Shown here: in pieces, positions 44,898 through 56,400 of the stretch
Position numbering within the stretch: position 1 is the first letter of the stretch
How the letters are laid out: each line of letters opens with the position of its first letter
NCBI RefSeq assembly: GCF_025602895.1
Contig: NW_026516209.1
Coordinates: forward strand, 1-64,000
Length of the DNA: 64,000 bases
Reading direction: 5' to 3'
From: Polychytrium aggregatum
Lineage: Eukaryota > Chytridiomycota > Chytridiomycetes > Polychytriales
Program-made: the position numbers and the translations under genes
Notes under the pieces: generated by a model
The model's database searches: none
What the model saw: only the letters and a program-made list of their open reading frames with translations
Told to the model about the DNA's origin: nothing

Positions 44898-45233
44898 ATG
44901 TGTGAGCGGCTTGAGTTTTGTGGCCAACATCAGCGCAGGATGCCCGCAATAGATCATCGCATCCATGGCCTCAGATTGCGATTGTATGCCATTGCGCGCA
45001 GGAGTGAGTGCCGAGAGCCAGTGAGGGTTGGTGGTTTGCGAGCGTCATGCCATCCCGATCCTGCCTGGCGCCAAATCCATTCCTGTTCTTCATCTGCCAC
45101 TTGCCACCTGCCATCTACCATCTGCCACTTGCCATCTACCATCTACTCATCGGGGCCAACACACCGTCTCCACTGCTGCCGTCGCTGATCTCTGAAATCT
45201 GCATCGCCCGCAGCATTGAAACCAGTCTGCATC
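44898..45233. other. Intergenic, upstream of PLK4
   Basis: 336 bp. It contains an imperfect repeat of CATCTGCCACTTGC/CATCTACC units at 45091-45146. Otherwise nothing recognised. Confidence 0.6.
45091..45146 (+). repeat. Imperfect CATCTRCC/TGCCACT tandem repeat
   Basis: A 56-bp tract of related 7-14 bp pyrimidine-rich units (TGCCACT, TGCCATC, TACCATC) about 90 bp upstream of the PLK4 start codon. Confidence 0.8.
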
Positions 45234-48200
45234 ATGGCAACGGCACCACGGCACACCCAGCCGCTTCCCCCCAGAAACCAGCTGCCTGCTCAAACCGGTT
45301 CCTCTGGCAGCCTTCTTGCGGCCATCGCTGCCACCAGCACACGCAACACCCGCTTTTCGCAGCATCTGGGTGACTATGAGCTCAAAGAGACGCTTGGGCG
45401 GGGCGGATTTGCTGTCGTCCGCAGAGCCCAGAGCCTGAGCGCTGGATCGTTCGGCGTCCAAGTCGCCATCAAGATGGTATGGCCTCAGCAGGGCCTGCTT
45501 TGGGACAGCAACCTGAGCGACCAGCCGACCATCGCACTCCTGCCTTGTCGCTCACCTCATTGATATCCACTTCTGCGGCTCTGCCGATGGCCCACATCCA
45601 GATCGATAAACGTTTGATGCACCAAGCCAACATGACGAAGCGAGTCGTGAACGAGGTGCATATCCACTGCCAGCTCAAGCATCCCTCGATTCTGCAGCTC
45701 CTCACATTCTTCGAAGACGACCGCCACGTCTATCTCGTCATGGAGCTCTGTGAAAACGGAGAGCTGTACCGCTACCTCCAGAAACGCAAGTCCCTTTCCG
45801 AGGCCGAGACTCGCGGCGTCATGGTTCAGATCATCAGCGGCCTCGAGTATCTGCACAGCAACCGGATTGTCCATCGCGATCTCAAACTGTCGAATCTGCT
45901 GCTGACCCGGAACTATGAAATCGTGAGCTTCCATCGGCACATCTGAGCAGGCACTTTCGCAGTCCGCAGATTTGCTTGCAGAGACGAACAGATGATAAGC
46001 CATTAACCGACGATCCTTGTGACGCTGTGCTCGGACACCTACCAACGAACGACTCTTCGACCACATCCATCATCTCTCCGTGCGGAAATCTCAGAAAATC
46101 GCAGACTTTGGCCTCGCCGCCAAACTTGCACACCACGACGGAGAGCAGCAGACCATGTGCGGGACGCCAAACTACATCTCGCCGTGAGTTATCCAGAGGA
46201 GTTGTTTGCCATCGTTGGAGCTGGTTTCGATATTGGCAGATTCGACCGCACAGCGGCTTCTATGGCTTGGATCGATCAACAACCGAGAACTTACGGCCCT
46301 GTCCAAGCAAAGTGGTGTTGTGGTGTTGGTGGCGTTTGAGGGCCCAGAGACAGCGCTGTCCTCTTCTAACTTGGTTTCGCTCACAAATGAAGGGAAATCG
46401 TCTCATGCGAGCCGCACGGACTGCCATCGGATGTGTGGTCGCTGGGCTGTCTTATGGCAACGATTCTGACTGGCAAGCCCCCATTTGAGGTACCATCCGT
46501 GCTCTGCATGTCTGGTGTTGATCACTGCATCATCAGCGGCGCCTCTGCGGCCCTGCGTCGCCCAAGTTCTCACGTCATTGCCAATCCATCCTGCAGAGCA
46601 AAGCTGTCCGGGACACTCTCGACCGAGTCACTCGCGCCGAGTACAGTCTTCCCGACACGCTCTCAAGCGACGCCGCAGACCTGATCCACCGAATGCTGCA
46701 AAAAGTAGTCGTCGCCACGGCTTTGTACACCCCGCATCGCACGGATCGCTCTCGCCACCGATGATGGACGAGGATTGCTCATATGTTCGTGTATCAACTC
46801 ATTTCGCAGGAACCGTACAAGCGCATCTCGCTCTCAGAAGCCATGCGGCACTCGTTCTTCGCACCAAAGTCTGGAAAGACAGTCCCTCTTGGGCCGCCGG
46901 ACTTGCCCTATTCCGAAGATGCGCATGTAGTCGTCGATGAACATGCAGCCCGTCAATCATCCCGCAATATCGAGCCGCGCATCACAAAGTCCCGCAGAGC
47001 AGATGAGGAAGCTTTGCCAGAGACACAACTTGCGTGTGAGTATCCCCGCATGCTCCTTTGGGCAACTCGCCGAGACATTGTCACTGGGTGAGAGTGGAGA
47101 TTGAATGCACAGCAGCAAACGCTCCAACAAAGTCAGGGATGTAGATTCGCCCCTTGATCTCAGATGCAGGCGACTGTCTGGGTCATTGGCAAATCTGATA
47201 TTCACGGATCACATATCATCGAACCAGTGGGTGGATCGCCTGCTGGACCAGGCGCATCTGACGCGGCATCGGTGGCTTCGTTGAGCACCTCGAGGCTCAA
47301 GCCCATGTCGCAAAGGACCAAGCACGGAGTTGTCTCGATTCTGGCCTCAGGCCATGTTCAGCTTGACTTTGGGGCCCCGTCCGACATCATGGTGATCAGC
47401 CCAAGCGGCGACGAGGTAGAGTCGGTGCATCGATCGACACACAGTTTCAGTCAGACTGGGCTGACAGCGATGCAGCACTTGCATGCACCGTTATAATCAC
47501 GCACTGACTCAAATGCTGCCTCTCACCCATTCTCGTTTCCGAACCTGGCTTTGCTCATCGCTATACTCCAGATCCGACTCTACCAACACAGCACCAGCTT
47601 TTCTCTTGGTGAGAGCGAGCCCCTCATCATCTACAAAAAAGACCGCCTGCCCCGAGACTGTGTGAAGAAATACCGCTACGCCGTTCGGTTTGTGGATCTT
47701 GTCCGATCCAAGACACCCAAGGTAAACACGGTCGCCGTGAGCAGTGTGCGTGGCAAATATGGGATGGATGTGTCAATTGCCGCCATTGAAACATGGAGTC
47801 TATGCGATAGTCTTTGTGGCACTCCCATTCGTGGAGCCACTTTCAGTGGAGCTAAAATCTCCCCACGGCCAAACGGGAACTTTGTCCATCTCACACCGGA
47901 CTCTTGTGAACTGATTCTGCTCGATTCAAGATCATTTTTTCCTCGCCCCAGGCCACGTGCTATCTGATGGAAAACGAGCCGCTGGCCGACTTTGAAATGG
48001 CCTTCTACAACGGGTACAAGCTCCACAGCTCGACCGCGAAGCAGCGGATCGAACTCAGGATCCCCAAGGAGCCTTCTGGAGCCGCATCCGGAATGGCGCA
48101 CGCCTCGAAACGAACTGACAAAGTTCAAAGCGAATACGCGACGTATGCCATCGATCTCAAAGGCACCGAAAGCAGCATCCCGCCCGAACTGTTGCCGTAC

Positions 48201-49540
48201 TTTCGCCACGGACAGTACTGCCTCAAGATCTGCTTGGATGTCGAGACCTCTGCCAAGCTCGATCCGTCCGTCAAATACCCGCTCATCCTCAAGTCCTCGA
48301 CAACGCCAACTCAAGCGCAACTGCCGGCTGTGGACAGAATCGAAACAAGCCCAACGCAGACGCTGTTCCAAGGATATACGACAGCCCCGTCGACAGTGTA
48401 TCCCGACTCGCTTTCGGATATGAGCACGCCATCCTCTGCGGCTGCAGGGACACCGCGAGTCGGTCGGTATCCAAGCCGGTCAGGAGTGGCAGGGACGCTG
48501 TCCTCGTCGTCGTGTACAGGCACACTGCGGAGAGCCCACAGCGATGGCACACTCCAACGAGCAGCGCCGCCCACACCGACAACGTGGTCATCAGCAGGAT
48601 CATCGATTCAAAGCCCAGGAAAGGATGGCCAGGCGACACCTTCGCCAGCGTGCCCCTCAACAACGACAGCGCGCACAGATGCGACGAATGGAGCAGGCTC
48701 TCTGGGGTCCCTGCGAACAGAGGGCCGCAAACAGAGCCACCCAGCTCCAGCTGCGCCGACAGAATCGTACGGGCGTCCGAGCACGTACTCTAGTATCAAG
48801 AATCGACATCCAGCACGAGACGCTGTTGCCGACAGAGGCTGCAAAGAGGCTCCACCAGGGAGAGAGTCAATGCCAGAGTTAGCAGCAGCAGCACAAACAC
48901 AAGTGCCCAAGGTGTCGCCGACATGCAGCAGATCTGGTGTCTCGACACCGACAGACTCGACCCACACGAGGCCGTCCAGATCATCAAGAAGCAAAGCCAC
49001 AGAGCCGAACAATCGGGTTGGATTGGGCGGCGCCACTGAGTCGCACACCATGGACGAGCCGAGAATGCGGTTTCTCCCAGGCGTGGGGTGGTGCAGCTTT
49101 GAGGACGAGCACAGCGGGGTTTTCAAACTCATGTTCGTCGACGGGACGCTGATGACGATCGATTCGAAAGATCAGACGCTGGGCTGGCGCAGCTTTGATC
49201 CGACCGCGGAGATCTGTCCAGGACACGAGCCAAGCACCAGGTAAGAACGCAAGCCAGTGGAGTTGGCAGTGTTCACCATATTGCAACTGCGGTGATGTTG
49301 GTGATGTTGGTGATGTTGGTGATGTTGGTGATGTTGGTGATGTTGGTGATGTTGGTGATGTTGGTGATGTTGGTGATTTGACATGGGTAGCTCGCTAACG
49401 TCCCTTCCCTGTGCAGATACGCCATCAACGAGAAGTTGCCGGCTGCAGTCAAGTCCAAGCTCGGTCACTTTGCCGAGTTCCTGCAAGCATCCTCACACCC
49501 GTGTGATGACGATGCAGATGCCAAAGTTGCAACGGCATGA
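45234..49540 (+). CDS. PLK4: Polo-like kinase 4 (centriole duplication kinase)
   Basis: PLK4 starts centriole assembly; its presence fits a flagellated fungus. The multi-exon gene starts [13 protein letters not shown]. The kinase domain shows [15 protein letters not shown], the catalytic lysine [47 protein letters not shown] and [10 protein letters not shown], then after an intron [19 protein letters not shown] and [16 protein letters not shown]. Cryptic polo-box sequences follow ([75 protein letters not shown]). After a Ser/Thr/Pro-rich linker the C-terminal polo box reads [20 protein letters not shown], then [18 protein letters not shown], as in animal PLK4. The last intron (49241-49416) holds a 9-bp tandem repeat. 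Internal exon borders were not all fixed. Confidence 0.9.
49291..49377 (+). repeat. 9-bp tandem repeat in the last PLK4 intron
   Basis: The unit GGTGATGTT is repeated 9.7 times without visible error and fills half of the 176-nt intron between PSTR and YAINEK exons. Confidence 0.95.
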
Positions 49541-50421
49541 GGCGTGTCAGTGTCAAGGCCAGCAATATACCGGACGCACTTTGGCAACATGGCTGCGCGG
49601 ACAACTTTGACCGACGATAGGGTCCAGTGCTGAACAGAGTTGGTGCACGCACAGGTGAAACATGCACATGGGGATGGAGCTGCGGTGGCCAAGAGTCAGG
49701 ATGCCCGAGAATGGGCCGATTGCGGGTTCACAAGTGGTGCTGGAGCGGATCGCACAAGGGCGATCCTGAAACGCAGGCCGGCGCGCCGAACCAACTGGGA
49801 TGCGACGAAGACGGCTGCGGGATTCGTGGCGATGCGGTCGTGGTGATGTCCAGGAGACGATGGAATGGCGATATGCATCCCGGGTGGTGTGATTGTGGTG
49901 TGATTGTGGTTGTGATTGTGACTCTGATTGTGATTGTGACTGTGTGGTGTCGTTGCTGTTCGCGTCTTGTCCCTTTCGCCCCGCCACGCGCCCCCTTCCT
50001 CTGCGCTCTCACGCTGACCACACCTTCAGGGCCCACAAGAGTGCACACTCTCCCGCACAGGCGACACCTTCACACCCATTTTGGCTCTCGGAACAACAAC
50101 GGCGCAACGCGCCCAACAACGCTTCCCTTCATCCCGCCCCCTTTGTCGCACAAGCCGTCGCACGACTGTCGCACGGGCTGTTGCTGTTTCTGCGGCCACA
50201 GTCACTCTGCGCTCACTCTCTCGCTGCCGTCTCGCTTGCCTCTCGCCCCGCCTCGCCCCGCCTCGCTGCCCCCGCCCCAAAGTCACCATCCGTCCATCGC
50301 ATCATCCATCCGTCCTCCGCATCCTCCATCGCATCGTCATCGCATCGCCCATCTGCCCCGGAGTCTGCTGCTCCCCACTCTTGCTCCCTCGCACTATCCC
50401 GTCGCCTCGCTCCTCTCTGCA
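49541..50421. other. Intergenic, PLK4 to Ras-family gene
   Basis: 881 bp. It has a GTGATTGTG/GACTGTGATT-like low-complexity tract at about 49887-49945 and CATCC/CGCATC-rich sequence at 50290-50350. Open frames here are low-complexity and not credited. It probably holds the promoter and 5' UTR of the Ras-family gene. Confidence 0.6.
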
Positions 50422-52436
50422 ATGTCCCTGTATCGAATCGTTGTCCTGGGCGATGGCGGTGTCGGCAAGACCGCCCTGACCACCCAGGTGCGTTGACTCG
50501 TCCTGCACTCTCTGCATCAGCGCTGTTGTCCGCCCAGCCCAAGAAAGCCGCCGATCATCGCCATTGTCCTTGATCCCGGTGATCATGTCCCGCAAATCGA
50601 CTTTCACGGCCTCCCTGGCCCACATACAGCCGTTGCTGCTGTGTCCATGCTGTCGTCGCCTTCGAGTCTGTTCGACTTGGACATTGCGGCTCTTCCGCTT
50701 CTCGGCTCTGTCGTTGGCGTCGGCTTCCTCGGACTCTGGCCATGCGATCCCAGCTGCAACATCTCATCGAGTCTGGAATCGATGCTAACCAAGCACCGGC
50801 TCTCGCCATCTCCTGTTTCCATCGCCTCGGCGGCTTCGATTCCGTCGGTTTCCCTCTGTCCAGCTCTGTCGAAACCAGTTCGTTGGTAAGCTCCTCACAT
50901 GGCCGACTTCCGCAACATCCCTGCTGCAACTTGGCGCCTGATCTCTGTGATCAAGCGCCGCTGTGAATACCATGCGATCCTTCCGCTCACCCTTGCGATT
51001 CGGTATATCTTTGCTCCCCCGTGTTCGCCCATCCAGAGGTAAGATGGCGTCCCCAGACCCTTTCTCGACATTCACCAGCGGCTTGCTCCAGAGTGCCTGC
51101 CCGTCCCTGCATCCACATGGCCCGGCCACGGTGCAGGCGTGGCTGGCATCATCCCGATGGTGCTCGAGACGGACCCAGCCGACTGCCTCGAGTTCATACG
51201 GCGTTAGGCAGCCCGCTTTCCGACAACACATGGCCTGGCACAATCTCGCTTGCAGCCTTGTTTCCTCCGACAGCGAATCTTTGCCGTGCCATATCCCCTG
51301 GCTAACCGGACCATCCGATTCCGCCCTCTGTCGATCCATCTGCTCCATCTGGCGTGGTCTCCAATATCATCGTCCCCCTCGCCTGCCGCCACTCGCACTT
51401 CCCTGGTCCAGTCGTACGATCCCACCATCGAGGACTCGTACCGCAAACAGGTTGTCATCGACGACAAGCCCTGTGTCCTGGAAATCCTCGACACTGCCGG
51501 CCAGGAGGAGTACACAGCGTGAGTGTGCTTTCGCCTGCTGCCCCCTATATTCAGCCGCGCATCCTTAACCCGCCGTACCTGTCGCAGCCTGCTTACCCGT
51601 CTTTCTCTCGCCAGCCTTCGAGACCAGTGGATCCGTGACGGCGACGGCTTCGTCCTCGTCTACTCCATCATCTCCAGAGCCACCTTTGATCGTGTCGAGC
51701 GGTTCCGCCAGCAAATCGTTCGGGTGAAAGAGTCCGAAAACGTGGCCCTGATCCTCGTCGGCAACAAGTGTGACCGCAACCACGACCGAGAAGTGTCCCG
51801 GGAGGAGGGCCAGCTGATGGCCAAGCGGCTGCAGTGCTCCTGGATCGAAGCCAGCGCCAAGAACTGTGTCAACGTCGAAAAGTGAGTCTTGGCGGCACCC
51901 AACATTGGTCCTGTTCGCAGACAGCAATCACTCGCTGCGTCCGCTGCATCAACATGCCGCTCCTGTCGTCTCGACTTTGAGCCGCTGACGAATGTCCAGC
52001 GGCATTGAGGCCATGGAGTGTGCGTGGCTGGTTGTCGTATGGCTCGTCTCGTTTGGATGTCTCGTATCGTTTGGGTGCCATGCTCCCGCTCACCTGCTAA
52101 CTCTCGAACTGTCCGTCGCATCGCATGCTCTCTCTCTCCCATCTGCTCTTGCTGGGCACGCCAATAGTGCTTTTTACAGCGTAAGTCCCATCCCCCATCA
52201 ATTGCTCTGCCAGCCACCGCCGTCTGCTCGCCCCTTCGTCAACCCGCACCCCACCCCACAATCCTCTCCATGGACGCACGACAGCGAACCTGCCACTGGG
52301 TTGCTGACTCGCCTCCGTCCAACCCATCCTCCAGGTCGTCAGAAAGATTCGCCAGTCGCAGGTCCCGACCCAGCAGCGTCCGACCCAGCCCCGACACAGC
52401 ACCAGCAACCCAAAGCCGAAATGCGCCATCTTATGA
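50422..52436 (+). CDS. Ras-family small GTPase (Ras/Rap/Rsr1 type)
   Basis: A membrane-anchored molecular switch. Exons: 50422-50487 ([21 protein letters not shown]-loop), 50864-50885 (LCRNQFV), 51412-51518 (switch [13 protein letters not shown]; switch [12 protein letters not shown]), 51615-51881 ([27 protein letters not shown]), 52168-52180 (a 13-nt exon, NAFYS) and 52335-52436 ([11 protein letters not shown] ... KCAIL). The C-terminal CAIL is a CAAX box ending in Leu, favouring geranylgeranylation. The exon 2/exon 3 junction as read is short of two nucleotides (LCRNQFV + 1 nt, then SYDPT), so that splice or the sequence needs checking. All other junctions keep phase. Rap/Rsr1 and Ras cannot be separated with confidence. 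Confidence 0.88.
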
Positions 52437-53445
52437 GCGGCCTGCTGGCCCACCACCGCTCCCGAGTATGGCGGGCACCCGACATCATCATCGCACCATC
52501 TCCTCGTTTCTAAATCGCTTTAATGGCACCTAGCGTGCCGCCGTAATTGCCCGTCCTTCTTTCTTTTTTTGCCGCACAACCTCAGGGACCCCAGCCCGAG
52601 CAGAAACGCGCCGCATTGTATTTCTTCACCAACCCTTTCCACTCTATTTTCCTTCCTCTTCTTATTCTCTTCCCTCTTTCTTTTTCTGCTTTTCTTGCCC
52701 CTCTCGCTTCACTCCGCACCTTATTTTTTGGAGCACACACGCAACCCGCAGTCCAACCACCACCTCCGCTTGGCGAGATTGATGGCTGCGTCCCGAGTCC
52801 TTGGCTGTGCCCAGCCTCGCCGCCTCTCCTTCGCCTCCACTTTGCCCTCTTGTTGTCTGTATATTGCCTTCTGCAGGTCTCGTTCTCTCGCGCTCCCGGC
52901 CGCCATCCAAGTAAAATAACGGGTCCACCCGGTTTTCTTGAATCACCGACAGAATGGAGTGGTGGAATGGAGCGGTGTGTCTTGTTCCTGTGGCTCCAGG
53001 AATGCAATGACAGTCCATGGGACACAGGAGCACCAAGTCCAGTTTCATAATGCTGTATTCAACATGCGCACATCGGAAAGAAAAGGGAGCCAGGTCCACA
53101 GAAAAAACAAGCAAAAAAGCGATAGCAACAAAGACAACGAACACCAGAGGCGGGAATGAGTTGACAGACAAACAACGGGGACGGCAGACAGAAGCAGGGC
53201 GGCGCTAGAGCAGAGGCAGAAGCAGCAGCCATGGGAGGGAGCTGTCAGGGGGAGGTTGTATCGCTGTACTCCACAGGTGGAGATCCAACCAGACCACAGA
53301 CAGGAGATACCGGTTGAGAACCCCCAAGCGAGACGAACCACAGGAGCGACAAAGATAGAAAGGATAAGCGAGGTTGGGAGCCCTCAGAGAGAAAAACTGC
53401 GAGCAAATGGAGAGAGTGCAAGGGCAAGTGGAGAAAGAAAGCGGC
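52437..53445. other. Convergent intergenic region, Ras-family gene / anoctamin
   Basis: 1009 bp between two stop codons. The left half is T/C-rich (3' UTR-like) and the right half is A/G-rich on the plus strand, i.e. T/C-rich in anoctamin sense, mirroring two converging 3' UTRs. An AAGTAAAATAA-like stretch lies near 52911-52919. No gene recognised. Confidence 0.6.
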
Positions 53446-56400
53446 TCACGAGAACCAGCTGAACCATCGCTTGCGCGAGATCACCAGGTCTTCGGCAATG
53501 TCGGTCTCGTCCTCATCCTCGATCACTTCTTCGTTGTCGACACGATCCAGGTACAGCTCGCGTTCCATAGCCTCGCGGGCACGCTCGGGCACATCGGGAA
53601 TGGCGATGACAATGATGTACTGCAGATGGCACCACGGCGACGCAGACAGGTTAGTGCCAGGGATCAATGCTCAGCAGCCGGTCGCCCATGCAACAGTCAA
53701 TCTGAACGGACTGATGTGCTGTGTCTCGATGTTGCTGTTGCTGTCGCCACTTCAACCAGACAAAGACACAACCCCTGGCAAGGGTGTGGGCTTACCTTCA
53801 GGATCAAGACAATGTGCTCAAACAGCAGCACAAATGCAAGCTTGACCGCCGTGGGGTTGGTCGGGCTGATGGCGTTGGCAATGTACTCGTCAAAGTAGTC
53901 CGAGCTGAATGCGATGATGACGCCGTTTGTGAACACACCGACGTACGACACGGCCGTCAGGATGTCCTCCCAGAGGCCGATGTTTTGGGCTGGGTTGCGG
54001 CAGCAAAACAAGGCAAGGGCCGAGCGGTGGGAAAGGAAGAACACCATCAGTTCACAGGCACGCCTGGCCGATTCGCTTCAGAGCAGAACGCACAATGGGC
54101 ACGATGGGGAGGGACCACTGATCGCTGCACATCGCATAGCGCAAATGCAAAGCCGCGACATACCTCGGAGAGAGAAGGGGCGACGGTGCTCAACGAGCAA
54201 ACGATAGGAATCTGCAGGGGCGCAGACGGGCAGGTTCGTCCCGCGTTAACATCTCGCAACGGACAAGTCCTATCATCGATCATATGCTGCACCGTGAACT
54301 CACCAATGCGGATCTCGACGATGTTGTTCAGGGCGGCAAAGAACGGGGCCAGAGGGAAGGCGCACGAGAACAGCGAAATGAAGCCGAACTGGAGGACTGT
54401 TGGCAGTGCGTCATCGCAGGAAGAGTCAGTCCAAACTGACCACAACGCACCCTCATTCGGCAGCCGCCAGCGGATCCACAAGGCCATCACAGCAGCGTGC
54501 CGCGATCCAAGTCGGTGGTCCAAGTCGTCGGCCACTGCCCCAGCAGAAGCCGTGTCACCGAGTATACGACAGGATGCGCGCACCTTTAGCAGAGTAGTCG
54601 TCCTCTTGCGAGTAAGGCGTCAGGATGTCATCGTGCATGAACTGAGGACGTGTGTGGTTGGTAAAGTCGGTCGAGTTGGATCGCTTGGACACCTTCTTCC
54701 TCCAGAGTTTGTAGGACTTGAGCAGTTTACTGCCCGCGAGTGTGGAATATACGAGTGGGAAAACCAGTTGCAGCAGCATGGCGGGAGCAACAGATTGCAG
54801 CGCACCAGGGTCTCGAAATAGCCGTGCACACCAGAAACGCGGCGATGCTGGACTTACGGAATGACAACTTGTTGGATCTGGGCAACGAACTGGAGGCCGA
54901 GGAAAATAATGATCAAGTTGATCATCAGCTCCGACAGGCAGCTGCTCTTGGAAGAAAATCCGCACGAGTCCGACAGACCTGGGCCACCGCAACAAGCAGC
55001 GACAGTGAATGAAGCAGCCATCAGTGAGAAAGTAGAGCACACCCGCGTGTATCGAGCGAGCAGCGGAGGTGAAGAACACGCGGCACTAAACACATCGAAC
55101 TCGTTCGACTGGTCGACGGTGATCATCCCCTCTCAGCAGTATTCCTCGGACAAAGGACGTACCAAAGATCAGCTCCTGGCCGATCACGTTCTTGAACATG
55201 CCGATGTAAATCAGCGATGAGTATGTGACGATGAACGAGCCCAGGAACTTTTTGACAGTGAGCGAGTTGTCATAGTCAATGTTGGACTTCCAGTTGAGCC
55301 ACTCGTTAAGCTTTGTGGAGATGGAGTCGTACAACTATACCGAGTCCGCAACACGAGGAGCAATGGTGTCAGTCTATGTGCGCAAGGGACAAAATGCAGG
55401 CGATGATACGATTTGATTCGCGTGGCATCATCGCACAGACGCAACAACGCGAAATAACACCCTTCCCCCGTGCAACTGCTGCGATGCCTACCGGTGTGAG
55501 CACAAAGATGATCACGAGCGAGATCAGGGCCGACGACACTACCGAGATCGTGGTCGAGACGTGGGTGCGGGCGAAGGCGCGCCAGATCACGATCGCAAAC
55601 TGCACCACGCCCATAAACACGGCCGAGAAGAAGATCACGGTCCAGGCGACCGTGCGGCGACGGTCCTGAACGGGCTTGGGGAAGTACACCTCGGTTTTCT
55701 TGGTGACGGGCGACTTGCGGAGGGCCGTGCCGTGCCTGTTGGCGACCCAACGGACCGGGAGTGCGAGACACAGCAATGAGCACGATACAGCAGTGGGCGA
55801 GCAGCTGCGCGGGTGCATCTGGCAAGGTGCGCCTCGACCGGACCCACAGAGTACGACAGTACAATCGACTTTTCTATACCCACCACTGGGCACGGCGGTT
55901 TTCGACGACTTTCATGTCCGTGACCTTCCACATGACCTTCAAGATTGCGTTCTGGCGCTTCCAGAACTCCAGGAACAGAGCAGACCTGGAGATGGGACAC
56001 GATCAGCCGCCGTTGCGTACTCACAGCCCCACAGCCTCACAGCGATAGGAGCGAATCGTAATCGGCTTGTTGCCACCAAACACTCACCAGACGCCCATGA
56101 AGATCGCAAAGGGCAGCGTCAGGAAGTTGTCAAAGATCAAGAAGAAGCGAATGCTGATCTCGTTGTTGGCCTCGTCCAGGCTGTTGAACTTGATCGGGAC
56201 CAAACTACCATAGATGATCCCGCTGATGGTGATGACGATGCCGACGATGGCAGCAAAGACTGTCCAGAGGGCATAAAAGTCTGGTCGAGCGGCGCCGCAA
56301 TGTCCGGGTGAGTACGGCGGCCGGATCGCTGAGACACGGCGGCGCAGTTGCAGGGTGGGACGGCAGGAGCAAAAAAAAAAAAAAACAAGAGTGGAACTTA

